The notes under the pieces are model-generated. The model was not told the DNA's origin. It saw nothing but the letters and a program-made list of their open reading frames with translations, and made no database searches. The translations under genes were made by a program, and so were the position numbers. From Limenecus sp048360435 (GTDB lineage: Bacteria; Cyanobacteriota; Vampirovibrionia; Gastranaerophilales; Gastranaerophilaceae), in assembly GCA_048360435.1 (NCBI GenBank), contig DBGCOP010000010.1:124001-188000 (forward strand): DNA of 64,000 nucleotides, in the 5' to 3' direction. Shown piece by piece: positions 8,893 to 15,705 of this stretch (the stretch's first letter is position 1; every line of letters begins with the position of its first letter).

Positions 8893-8921
8893 ATAAAGAA
8901 ACCCCGTCGTTTTAGACGGGG
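8893..8921 (-). terminator. terminator of the Rep/P-loop operon
   Basis: On the minus strand CCCCGTC (8921-8915) and GACGGGG (8908-8902) form a 7-bp GC-rich stem with a six-base loop, followed by TTTCTTT. It lies 60 bases beyond the stop of the minus-strand P-loop gene. Confidence 0.7.
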
Positions 8922-8980
8922 AGGAGATTTTCAAGAAAAATCTTTTTAAACTGTGTGAAATATCGAAAATTTATGAAATT

Positions 8981-10399
8981 TCAACTCACACAAGCATTTT
9001 CCGTGTTATCAACAGGGGAAATATGAGAAATTTTACAGTTTTCAACAGGTTGAACCTTATCCTTTAATGTTATTTTCTGTCCGATGTTGTTGTGGAAGAA
9101 ATTTGATGTGACTGTAAAACCGTTCATATCAGCTATTTCTTTGACAACAGAAACTATCTCATCAAAATCCTTTCTTAATATTTTTCGACTAAAACCTGTT
9201 TCTGAATAATATTTTGTGATGAGTTCCGTTTTGGCAAAAGCTTTATTTTTGTTCCGTTTTAAAAACTCAAAGAACTGTTGATACGTGTCGTATTTTTGAG
9301 GCGTGTAGTTAATAAATTTTTCAAGGTCAGTACTTAAGTATTCTACCGTCTCAATCGCTTGTTTTAAGTCTGTTTCTGTAACAACATTTTCTGTCGGATG
9401 ATTTAAAACCGCGTAGAGGGAGGCTATATTTAATGCTTTCAAGGGTCTATCTTTTACCTCTTTTTGCAGGTGAGAATTTTCCATTGTTTCTGATTTTTGT
9501 AAGCAGTTTTGTTTGTATTGAACAAATGTATTATCGTAAGCTGTGTTTGAAACATTAAAAACGGTTTTATATTCAAGACAATCAATTATGTCTTTAACCT
9601 CCTTTGAAAGCCCTTCTGCCTTGTCTTTTGCGTGTTTTATCAAATTTCTTTCAGCTTTGAGAAACTGATTTTTAGGTAGTGTTGGTTGAAAAATCAAAAA
9701 TGTCCTTCTTGCAAGTCCTGTCGCTAATAGAGCGTTAAAGTTTACGTTTGTGTTGTTGAAAAACCGTTCAGGGTCAGAAAAGCCTAAAAAACTAATAGAA
9801 ATGTTTTTAACGGCTTCACCTTGATTGTCAGCCTTAATAGACTTCCCTGCAATTTTTCCGTCGTAACATCCTAAAAGATAATACAAAAGCTCAACCCCTT
9901 TACTGCCTGAAAAAATATATGCTAATTCAGAAACAAACAGAAATATACCGCCGAAGTCTTTAGTATTTAGGAAATCCGCAATTTTTTTTAGCCCCTCTGG
10001 TGTAGCGTTTTGTGACTCCAATGCGATGGGAAATATTTTGTTAAGCTCTGATTTTGGTATTTTTTTTCCGTAATACATTTGTTGCAGTTGATCATAGTCT
10101 TTTTTATATTCAGCTTTTGATTTTTCGCTGAAGTCGTCAAAAACAGTGTTAAGAATAAAATTTTCAAGATTTTTGCAGGCGAGGTCTTTTCCCCCACCGC
10201 TCGGGAGAAAGACAAGGGCGAAAATATTCGTTATCCTTGTTCCAAAGCATGTGTTAAACCTTAAACGTTTATAGCTTAGAGCCTGCATAAATTTGACAAT
10301 CGTTAATAACAATGCTGCTTTTGGGTACAGACTTGGCTGTAATGTCAACAGAAAATTTGTAATTTTTTCAATGATAATAGGTATTTTAGGCATGTTCAT
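8981..10399 (-). CDS. DUF3987-like P-loop replication protein
   Basis: A 472-residue protein resembling the DUF3987/primase-associated P-loop proteins of plasmids and phages. FLPSGGGKD near residue 68 sits where a Walker A loop belongs, with Asp in the usual Thr/Ser position. GGIFLFVSELAYIFSG (about 148-163) fits the Walker B/sensor region seen in that family. A long helical C-terminal half ends with a winged-helix-like stretch. It is the last gene of a tight operon (Rep, 79-residue protein, this one), with GGAG eight bases before the ATG and a terminator behind. A helicase-like role in element replication is likely, but the family call is by pattern only. Confidence 0.65.
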   Translation of the reverse strand: MNMPKIPIIIEKITNFLLTLQPSLYPKAALLLTIVKFMQALSYKRLRFNTCFGTRITNIFALVFLPSGGGKDLACKNLENFILNTVFDDFSEKSKAEYKKDYDQLQQMYYGKKIPKSELNKIFPIALESQNATPEGLKKIADFLNTKDFGGIFLFVSELAYIFSGSKGVELLYYLLGCYDGKIAGKSIKADNQGEAVKNISISFLGFSDPERFFNNTNVNFNALLATGLARRTFLIFQPTLPKNQFLKAERNLIKHAKDKAEGLSKEVKDIIDCLEYKTVFNVSNTAYDNTFVQYKQNCLQKSETMENSHLQKEVKDRPLKALNIASLYAVLNHPTENVVTETDLKQAIETVEYLSTDLEKFINYTPQKYDTYQQFFEFLKRNKNKAFAKTELITKYYSETGFSRKILRKDFDEIVSVVKEIADMNGFTVTSNFFHNNIGQKITLKDKVQPVENCKISHISPVDNTENACVS

Positions 10400-10401
10400 T
10401 T

Positions 10402-10641
10402 TTATTCTCCAATCTTATTTATTAAATCTCTGACAATTTTTTGGTATCTGAAAAAGTTTCTATTTTCAGATATTTTTTCTTTCAGTTCCTCTTTAAATGT
10501 GGCTATTACGGTATTAAGGGTACTGGGTGAGGAAAATTCGCACTCAAGTTTTAACATTTTTCTGATGACTTTAACGTCATCGTCAAAACGGCTTAAAATC
10601 GCTCTCATTCCTACTTTTTTCAAAAATTTTTGAATTTTCAT
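10402..10641 (-). CDS. small protein between Rep and P-loop genes
   Basis: A 79-residue basic, helical protein (KFLKKVGMRAILSRFDDDVKVIRKMLKLE). It is unrecognised, with no signal or membrane segment. Its ATG overlaps the stop of the Rep gene (TAATG), and its own stop is two bases before the ATG of the P-loop gene. It is therefore almost certainly translated as the middle member of the replication operon. A replication accessory or copy-control function is inferred from position only. Confidence 0.7.
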   Translation of the reverse strand: MKIQKFLKKVGMRAILSRFDDDVKVIRKMLKLECEFSSPSTLNTVIATFKEELKEKISENRNFFRYQKIVRDLINKIGE

Positions 10642-11399
10642 TAGAAGACCACCTTCCCAACTGTAAACCAGTCATCCTCATTGTTTGCAGTGACTTCACA
10701 AAATTTTTCTTTTACGGGATTTTCTCCGGAATTAAGGATTTCTTCCAGCCTGATTTTTTCAGAATCCGTTTTAAAAGCTTTTCTGATGTCTTTGAATGTT
10801 CCTAAATGACGTTCAAAACGAACAGTATTTTTAGTCTTTTCAATAGTTTCAGCACCTATTTTTTCAATATATATCAGGTTTTTCGGTGACTTGTTTTGGA
10901 TTATTTCTTTGTATTTCAGGTATATAGCCAAGCTGTCTGACACGCTTTTTGCATGAGGCTTTATGATTAATCCTGAGTTTTTGAATGGTAAAATTTTATT
11001 TTTGTGTTTTCTTTGAGTGGCTAAAAGTTCAATTGCTGTAAGGGTTTCAAGAGGATTTTCAACCTCAACATCCTTTGTCACGTCAAGGTAAAGAACCTGA
11101 GAAGCTTCAACAGGTGAACTGTTAAACCTTAAGATTCCCGTGTTATCTATTTTTTCAAAAATCTCTTTTATATTATGTTTATGGATTAAACCCAAATTTC
11201 CATTGGCAGCTGTGATTTTTCCGCTGACATCCAAAAGGAATGAATTGTTTATATATGAGATTTCACGTACACCGACTATGTTATTTAAAATTTCTTTTTT
11301 TACTGTCATTTTTGCGTTAACAGTGTCAAATGCTTCTTCATTTACCTCTGTAACCTTATTTTCAGGCACCAAAAGTCGCACTCTATCGAGAGTAATCAT
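10641..11399 (-). CDS. putative replication initiator (Rep)
   Basis: A 252-residue protein that I read as a likely Rep of the kind found in filamentous-phage and small-plasmid replicons. The LAIYLKYKEII segment (about 165-175) and RFERHL (about 206-211) resemble the Y-x-K-x-x-E and R-x-E-x-x-L motifs of the phage CRI replication family. It heads the three-gene operon with the P-loop protein. A 120-base region with a GC-rich palindrome and repeats precedes it. No HUH motif is obvious, so the mechanism is uncertain. The ATG at 11399 has GGAG eight bases upstream. Confidence 0.45.
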   Translation of the reverse strand: MITLDRVRLLVPENKVTEVNEEAFDTVNAKMTVKKEILNNIVGVREISYINNSFLLDVSGKITAANGNLGLIHKHNIKEIFEKIDNTGILRFNSSPVEASQVLYLDVTKDVEVENPLETLTAIELLATQRKHKNKILPFKNSGLIIKPHAKSVSDSLAIYLKYKEIIQNKSPKNLIYIEKIGAETIEKTKNTVRFERHLGTFKDIRKAFKTDSEKIRLEEILNSGENPVKEKFCEVTANNEDDWFTVGKVVF

Positions 11400-11429
11400 A
11401 TTTTCTCCTTATCTTTCTTATTCTGTGAT

Positions 11430-11515
11430 TGTTTTTTGAATGATTAATTAAAATAGATATAAAGCCGGCGCCGTACCTTATCCCCTCATATCGATTGGTC
11501 ATTCAATATTCTTTT
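11430..11515. other. candidate replication origin or operator region
   Basis: Upstream of the putative rep gene lie GAATGA (11437-11442) and its inverted copy TCATTC (near 11500), which bracket a very AT-rich segment, the palindromic GCCGGCGCCG (11464-11473) and TTATCCCCTCATATCG. GC-rich palindromes within AT-rich DNA next to rep are typical of origins or Rep operators. No iteron array is evident. Confidence 0.35.
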
Positions 11516-11523
11516 TTTGTCGT

Positions 11524-11712
11524 CTACACAAATTTACAGCCTTTGAGTACCCATTTATCGAGTTCTGTCTTCAAAAAAATAGTTCTTCTGCCTAATTTTC
11601 TGTAAATTTGCGTTGGCAAAACCTTTTTGCTTAGCCAAGTGTAAAGAGTGGTAGATTTTAACTTCAAATAATCCGCCGTTTCAGTAACGCTTAAAAAATC
11701 TGTATTTTGCAT
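11524..11712 (-). CDS. AlpA/excisionase-like HTH protein
   Basis: A 62-residue MerR-type HTH_17 protein (FLSVTETADYLKLKSTTLYTWLSKKVLPTQIYRKLGRRTIF, then a recognition wing). This is the standard length and motif of AlpA-like regulators and excisionases of integrative elements. AAGGAGG is five bases before the ATG, an excellent ribosome site. It lies upstream of the rep operon on the same strand. It may act as directionality factor for the integrase at the far left, or as activator of the replication genes. Confidence 0.85.
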   Translation of the reverse strand: MQNTDFLSVTETADYLKLKSTTLYTWLSKKVLPTQIYRKLGRRTIFLKTELDKWVLKGCKFV

Positions 11713-11802
11713 TTGTCCTCCTTGTCGAATTTTTCTTCATTAAAGCAGCAAAGTAAATTCACACGAAGAGAGTTGACACCTCAATTTGCACCCCAAAAAT
11801 TT

Positions 11803-12762
11803 TTAATTAATTACAATACGCGTTTTTAAAGCTTTTACAACATCTTTGAATCTTACTTGTTCTTCAATATTCAAAACAGCCTTAATTTTAGGTGCAAGTC
11901 TGTTTTTATAATTTTCAACAGATTTAATAGTAATCGCCATTTCTTTTGCAATTTCTTCATTTGAAAGGTCTTGTAAAGACAATTGTAATGTTTCTATTTC
12001 TCGCTTGGTAAGAGATGAACTTCGACAAAGTTCTTCAAAAGTAATTTTTTGTGGTTTATATTCTTCGCTTTTATATTCCAAAAATTTAGTTAAATTTTCA
12101 CAGATTTCTTTTATTGCGGTTGATATAAAAATTTTCTTTAAACCCGACCACTCTGATGTTGAAAAAATAAACCTCTTAAATACATAAAAACAAAAACAAC
12201 CATAGGTTAAATCTTCCAAATATAAAAGACTGAACTTACAATTCTGATATGCTCTTTTCGAAATCTTTTTTCCGTATATTGAATTCAAAATACCTGATAT
12301 ATTAGCAAGGTTTTGAAGAAGTTGTGTACCCTTGAAGAATTTTTTAATTAAAGTCTTTTGCAATAATTTATGAGATTTTTTGAAGTTTCCAAACTCTTTA
12401 TAAAGAATTTTTGTCAATAATTCAACTATGTTGAGTTTATCAATTCTCACCCACATAATATTAATGCCTGTAATACGTGAAATATCTGTATAGTAATCTT
12501 CTATGTTTTTTCGATGTATTTCAAATTCTTTTGTTTCAAAAAACTTCTCACAAATTTCGATTCTTCTTGTCATTTCTCCCTTGAGTAAATTATTTGAAAA
12601 AATAAAATCAGAAAATTCTTCAAAAACACTATCAAATTTAGATATATCCAAGTTTGAATTTTCTACAAAATCGGAAAAAATATCATCACAAAGAGTTTCT
12701 ATTTTTCTATTGTATTTTTTTATTTTTAAAGCAAGTGTATCGATATCTAAAAAATTATTCAT
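11803..12762 (-). CDS. LuxR-type HTH regulator with long helical N-terminus
   Basis: A 319-residue protein. Its last 70 residues are a LuxR/GerE HTH domain (LTKREIETLQLSLQDLSNEEIAKEMAITIKSVENYKNRL). The first 240 residues are alpha-helical and match no sensor domain I recognise; there is no receiver-type phosphorylation pocket. It is the last gene of the element, 130 bases from the tRNA remnant. A 7-bp dyad lies just upstream of its start. It probably regulates element genes in response to an unknown cue sensed by the N-terminal region. Confidence 0.75.
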   Translation of the reverse strand: MNNFLDIDTLALKIKKYNRKIETLCDDIFSDFVENSNLDISKFDSVFEEFSDFIFSNNLLKGEMTRRIEICEKFFETKEFEIHRKNIEDYYTDISRITGINIMWVRIDKLNIVELLTKILYKEFGNFKKSHKLLQKTLIKKFFKGTQLLQNLANISGILNSIYGKKISKRAYQNCKFSLLYLEDLTYGCFCFYVFKRFIFSTSEWSGLKKIFISTAIKEICENLTKFLEYKSEEYKPQKITFEELCRSSSLTKREIETLQLSLQDLSNEEIAKEMAITIKSVENYKNRLAPKIKAVLNIEEQVRFKDVVKALKTRIVIN

Positions 12763-12780
12763 GCATACCTTCGACTATAT

Positions 12781-12799
12781 TTTGACGACCCCCGTCAAA
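12781..12799. promoter_or_regulatory. perfect dyad upstream of the LuxR-type gene
   Basis: TTTGACG and CGTCAAA form a 7-bp perfect inverted repeat around ACCCC, 19 bases upstream of the LuxR-type start codon. On the plus strand it is followed by TTTT, so it may be a weak terminator facing the tRNA end. Otherwise it is an operator for the regulator. Confidence 0.45.
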
Positions 12800-12895
12800 T
12801 TTTATTGATTTTGATTAATTTACATGAAGCATAAAAGTACCGAAAAATAAAGAAAAATAGAAATCAATCGAAATAAAAAAAGTGTTCTAAAGCCG

Positions 12896-12940
12896 TTGCC
12901 AAGGAAGGGGTCGCGAGTTCGAGCCTCGTCTCTCGCTCCA
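12896..12940 (+). other. attachment site: 3' half of tRNA-Gly(GCC)
   Basis: The sequence starts inside the anticodon loop (TTGCCAA) and continues through the variable loop, a T arm (GCGAG, TTCGAGC, CTCGT), the 3' acceptor strand CTCTCGC, discriminator T and an encoded CCA. The GCC anticodon and U73 discriminator indicate tRNA-Gly. The bases to the left cannot pair as a tRNA 5' half, so this is not a full gene. It is the duplicated core left at the right junction when the element integrated at the anticodon loop, a common choice of tyrosine integrases. Confidence 0.87.
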
Positions 12941-12946
12941 TTAATC

Positions 12947-12970
12947 AAGAGCCGTAAAGGCTCTTTTTTT
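12947..12970 (+). terminator. terminator of the displaced tRNA-Gly
   Basis: AAGAGCC (12947-12953), loop GTAAA and GGCTCTT (12959-12965) form a 7-bp stem, with a T tract running from 12964 to 12970. It follows the tRNA remnant by six bases. This was the original tRNA terminator, now separated from its gene by the whole element. Confidence 0.85.
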
Positions 12971-13225
12971 ATGCCTTTCTGTCGTATTGCAATTAAGAAA
13001 AAATGAACCGTTTGGGTCCACAAAGGGACTGTTTAAGGGACTATGAAATAAATTTGTTGATATTACTATATTTTCGGCATAAAAGGCAGTATTTGCTGCA
13101 TTTAATCAGGTTAAGCCTGTTTGTTTAATAATTTCCCTATCGGATATGCGGACAATCCCGTATTTGCCTTGTGTACTGCTGTTTTTTAGGAGTATTTTGA
13201 TTCAACTTGCGGTAAATACCAAAAG

Positions 13226-13248
13226 AGCAGGCTTTTTGCATGCCTGCT
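13226..13248 (-). terminator. hairpin behind the broken toxin-like gene
   Basis: AGCAGGC (13226-13232) and GCCTGCT (13242-13248) form a 7-bp stem. On the minus strand CTTTT follows the stem, 14 bases past the stop of the pseudogene. The rest of the 12971-13225 gap shows only small palindromes such as GCAG/CTGC and no convincing gene. Confidence 0.5.
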
Positions 13249-13261
13249 ATTTGAGTAAATA

Positions 13262-13891
13262 TTAATCCTCTATGAATATGTGATTACCGTTAATAGTTAC
13301 CCATTTGCCTTTACCTGATGAATTGCTTGATTTGCCAAACACTCTTTGAAGTCTTTGGTTTTTCATTCGTTTGTATTTTTCTCTGATTTCATCGTCAAGT
13401 TTTTGACTTGGGGTTCGTGTATCTTTTTTAGGAGTTTCCGTATATCTTCGTTTGTCGTTTGGATGAGTTATCAAATCTCCCTTCCTCATTTTATGCATTA
13501 CTTCTTCTGCAATTCTATCTTCTAGACGACCACTCAAGGCGTATGCTTTCAAGACAAATGGATTTTTTATTTCTTTTGCAATTTTTTGAGCGATTTTTCT
13601 TCCTTCTGCGTTGTTCCATCTGTCCATGTTTTCTTCGCCTGAGGATTGTCCCATATTGTTTCTACCTTCGATTTCATGTTCATCGCCTTTATATTTACTA
13701 ATTCATGCATTAGTTTTTAATGCCATATCTGCACTCATGAATGTGTGTTTGAATGCATCAGCTTCATTGTTCCAAGCATCGTGAGAGCCTTCACCAATTT
13801 CGAAGCCGTATTTTTTCTGATATTTTTTAGTTTGTTCATAGATGTAATTGTTATAAGATTGTCTCACTATATTAGTTTTATTTTTAGACAT
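13262..13891 (-). pseudogene. toxin-like protein interrupted by one in-frame TGA
   Basis: Two same-frame pieces are split by a single TGA at 13703-13705. The first (from ATG 13891, preceded by AAAGGAAC) ends NNEADAFKHTFMSADMALKTNA. After the stop the same frame continues ISKYKGDEHEIEGRNN, then GEENMDRWNNAEGRKIAQKIA. The DAFxHxxxSA, GDxHE and MDxxNNxxGR motifs belong together in one family (DUF6973-like as far as I recall), seen at the C-termini of secreted and polymorphic-toxin-like proteins. The intact product would be about 208 residues, ending in a basic tail. It may be a recent pseudogene, a sequencing error or a read-through gene; an internal ATG at 13654 could give only the second half. 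The divergent neighbour is a membrane protein. Confidence 0.7.
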
Positions 13892-13927
13892 TTTTGTTCC
13901 TTTCTGATTTGTGATAGAATCCATTTT

Positions 13928-14314
13928 ATGAAAAACTTTGAAAAGTATATTACATCGAATTTTTTATCTGTTTTAGGATTAATTTTTCTTGTTGTATCCT
14001 TAACTGTTATTTTATATTTGTATCCTGATATGAGCACATACGACCATATGTCAGGCGAAGACGCACCTTATGGAATATTCGGGTTGATGTCTTTTTGTGC
14101 ATTGTATATTTTTATCAATACACTGATAGAACTTGCTATTTTACCTTGTGTATTCATTGAATTTTTATTTTACAAATTCAAAAAAACAGAGCCAAAATTT
14201 ATAAAAATAACAGATAAACTAAAAAAAATTCATTTCATAGTTTTCATTTTAGGATTAATTGTTTCAATAATTTCCTTAATAATTGGACTTCTTTATATTT
14301 TTAGTCCGATTTAA
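13928..14314 (+). CDS. small polytopic membrane protein
   Basis: A 128-residue protein with about three or four membrane segments: LSVLGLIFLVVSLTVILYLY, a central FGLMSFCALYIFI segment that may run on as a second helix, and IVFILGLIVSIISLIIGLL. I do not recognise the family. A longer reading from 13745 exists, but its first 61 residues lie opposite the toxin-like gene, so the ATG at 13928 is preferred; no strong ribosome site is seen. It is divergent from the broken toxin-like gene (36 bases between starts). An immunity-type role is conceivable but unsupported beyond position. Confidence 0.6.
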   Translation: MKNFEKYITSNFLSVLGLIFLVVSLTVILYLYPDMSTYDHMSGEDAPYGIFGLMSFCALYIFINTLIELAILPCVFIEFLFYKFKKTEPKFIKITDKLKKIHFIVFILGLIVSIISLIIGLLYIFSPI

Positions 14315-14375
14315 TGTATAAATTTTTCATAATTTTCTCCTTGATTTGAGTTTTAATTAAACCAAGGCAAAATTG

Positions 14376-14795
14376 TTATTCTTTTACTGTGTTTAAATAT
14401 TCTTTAAGCTTTAAAGCCCGCTGTTTTACTATATCAACTTTCAAACCTTTATTTACATTCAAATACATTGTACCCTGCTTATTTTCAAGCATTTTATCGA
14501 TAGAACTAAATTCATCAATCTTGTATTTTTCCCAAGAATTTTGAGAATTAATTAAACTTTTATAGCTTTCTTTGTCTAAAAAAGATTTTAACTCTGACAA
14601 AGTCTTTTTTATTTCCTTTTCCCATTCTTTTTGAGCAATTAGACTACATTGATTCATCACCTGTGTATCAGAAGTTTTTGATATACAGTCTTGTTCTGCT
14701 TTATCAATAGGGTGCAGAGTTGTCTGTGCAGTTGAGTAACAGCAGGATAAAAATATTAAAGATATGAATATTAAAAACAGTTTTTTCATAAACAT
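14376..14795 (-). CDS. LprI/DUF1311-like lipoprotein
   Basis: A 139-residue protein with a lipoprotein-type signal (MKKLFLIFISLIFLSCC), so it is probably lipid-anchored at a cysteine around residue 18-19. The mature part has the DUF1311/LprI pattern: D-x-A-E-Q-D-C near its start, a second Cys before AQKEWEKEIKKTLSELK, then QNSWEKYK. LprI proteins inhibit lysozyme in mycobacteria, so a role in resisting host lysozyme is possible. AAGGT lies five bases before the ATG at 14795; a second ATG at 14789 is an alternative. It is downstream of the structured RNA and could share its transcript. Confidence 0.75.
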   Translation of the reverse strand: MFMKKLFLIFISLIFLSCCYSTAQTTLHPIDKAEQDCISKTSDTQVMNQCSLIAQKEWEKEIKKTLSELKSFLDKESYKSLINSQNSWEKYKIDEFSSIDKMLENKQGTMYLNVNKGLKVDIVKQRALKLKEYLNTVKE

Positions 14796-14825
14796 ATTTT
14801 ACCTTAAATACTTTTATAGACATAA

Positions 14826-15096
14826 CAAACCAAAACAGCACTATTACCTGAATAGTTACTACTGGTCTATTAAACTGAACAAAGATTACCTGAATCTTTG
14901 TGAATAGCCTCCTGGACTATATAAACTATGTCTTCACGGAACCTGCCGTTACTATCGGATTATTTCCGTTCGCCAAAAGCGTGGTTTTGGCTCACATGGA
15001 CACTGAGTTCACTATCGTTCACACGGTGTGCCCGAAAAAATCCTCTCCGTACTTTGTATTCGATACCTGACCGAACCGTTTCAGGGTCTTTGGACT
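14826..15096 (-). ncRNA. candidate novel structured RNA with repeated CAGGU loops
   Basis: The roughly 270 bases downstream of a near-consensus promoter have no credible reading frame and a higher GC content than their flanks. In minus-strand order the hairpins are CCUGA/UCAGG (15066-15085), GUAU/AUAC (15056-15066), CACA/UGUG (15020-15030), GCCAAAA/UUUUGGC (14972-14991), CGGA/UCCG (14956-14968), ACGG/CCGU (14936-14949), ACAAAGAUU/AAUCUUUGU (14879-14901) and ACUAUU/AAUAGU (14840-14856). The last three have different stems but the same loop, CAGGU, and a fourth CAGGU is in the first hairpin. AGGAGG occurs in the linker near 14911-14916. The final hairpin runs into UUUUGG, a weak terminator, so the RNA could also be a long leader of the lipoprotein gene. 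No known RNA family was recognised. Confidence 0.6.
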
Positions 15097-15101
15097 TTCT
15101 T

Positions 15102-15130
15102 ATTATACAAAATTTTATTTGATATATCAA
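15102..15130 (-). promoter_or_regulatory. near-consensus housekeeping promoter of the structured RNA
   Basis: On the minus strand TTGATA (15130-15125), a 17-base spacer and a perfect TATAAT (15107-15102) form one of the best promoters in the window. Transcription should begin about 15095-15096. The first possible start codon is far downstream, which argues for an RNA product. Confidence 0.8.
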
Positions 15131-15137
15131 CTTTAAT

Positions 15138-15164
15138 AAAAAAGGCAGTTTCAAGAAAGCCTGT
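15138..15164 (-). terminator. terminator upstream of the structured-RNA promoter
   Basis: On the minus strand CAGGCTTTC, loop TT and GAAACTGCC form an imperfect stem followed by TTTTTT (15143-15138). It ends any transcript arriving from the Xre side and isolates the RNA promoter that follows 8 bases later. Confidence 0.55.
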
Positions 15165-15243
15165 ACCCCTTATCCCCCAACCAAATCGAGGAAAATAGCA
15201 GCGTAATTTAAAAAAAGATTTATTATGAATTCAGGAGGTATCC

Positions 15244-15342
15244 ATGAAGAAAATAAATCTTGAAAGAATTAACAAAAAGCATACTAATACAGATGCCATT
15301 ATAGACAGAGTGAATATTTTTTTGAAAGGGGTGAAATATTAA
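15244..15342 (+). CDS. 32-residue small protein with strong ribosome site
   Basis: ATG at 15244 is preceded by a complete AGGAGGT at 15233-15239. The frame encodes 32 mostly charged residues (MKKINLERINKKHTNTDAII, ending FLKGVKY), with no signal or membrane segment. It converges on the Xre gene, whose stop is 26 bases away. I do not recognise it. Such a strong ribosome site on a short frame in a sparse region is the main support. It may be a small regulator, an anti-repressor, or the remnant of a longer gene. Confidence 0.5.
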   Translation: MKKINLERINKKHTNTDAIIDRVNIFLKGVKY

Positions 15343-15368
15343 AAAGCAATTCAATATAATCCGAAAAA

Positions 15369-15686
15369 TTAATATAATAAGTTTATAATAAGACGATAAA
15401 TTCTCTTTAATTCTTCATCCCCGGCATTTTGTAATATTTTACTCAATGAATCAAGAATATTTTCTCTGCCTTTAAAATGTTCCGTATTGAAAAATTCATT
15501 GTAATCTACTTCTAAAACAAAAGAAAATTTTTCAATCAAATCAGCTTTGGGAAAACTTCTTCCAGTTTCAATATGACTCATATGTTTTGCATCTATTCCA
15601 ACCTGTTCAGCAAGCTGAAATTGTGTGATTCCTTTTTTTACACGAATCTCTTTTAATCTTTGTCCAAAATCTTTTTTTAAAGACAT
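15369..15686 (-). CDS. Xre/Cro-type HTH regulator of the adhesin locus
   Basis: A 105-residue repressor-type protein. Residues 8-65 form an HTH_XRE domain (LKEIRVKKGITQFQLAEQVGIDAKHMSHIETG), and a short helical tail ends RIYRLIINLLY. It is divergent from the glycine-rich prepilin-like gene. Repeats resembling Xre operators lie over the promoter of that gene, and an inverted copy is 20 bases from its own start codon. Repression of the adhesin and autoregulation are the natural reading. Its fold and tail resemble the element-borne Xre protein at 6544. Confidence 0.88.
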   Translation of the reverse strand: MSLKKDFGQRLKEIRVKKGITQFQLAEQVGIDAKHMSHIETGRSFPKADLIEKFSFVLEVDYNEFFNTEHFKGRENILDSLSKILQNAGDEELKRIYRLIINLLY

Positions 15687-15705
15687 GATTTTCTCCTAAA
15701 TAAAT

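Larger units (their letters stand above)
1..12940. mobile_element. integrative element (right part) inserted at tRNA-Gly(GCC)
   Basis: This stretch carries an integrase, a serine resolvase, a Rep/P-loop replication operon, an AlpA-like HTH protein, several regulators and a defence-like gene. It stops at a 45-base 3' half of tRNA-Gly(GCC), a classic attachment-site remnant. For a plus-strand tRNA the full gene stays at the left junction and the duplicated 3' part marks the right one, so the left boundary should be just outside the window next to the integrase. No relaxase or conjugation genes are seen, so it is a replicating or satellite-type island rather than a self-transmissible one. The missing left boundary is the main uncertainty. 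Confidence 0.8.

Noticed and set aside
12820..13023. Minus-strand frame containing GARDEARTRDPFLGNGFRT
   Set aside because: This is the antisense of the tRNA-Gly remnant; such frames are a classic false gene over tRNAs.
13040..13225. Short frames and small palindromes in the gap behind the tRNA terminator
   Set aside because: None has a good ribosome site together with a meaningful length; the palindromes are 4-5 bases and expected by chance.
14826..15096. Group I intron signature (AAGACAUAG and UAUAGUCC near 14912-14936)
   Set aside because: The partner GACUA strand for the P7 helix is absent and no complete catalytic core or flanking exons are visible.
14928..15154. Two overlapping 64-residue frames on opposite strands
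   Set aside because: They lie over the hairpins of the proposed RNA, have no ribosome sites and show no recognisable protein composition.
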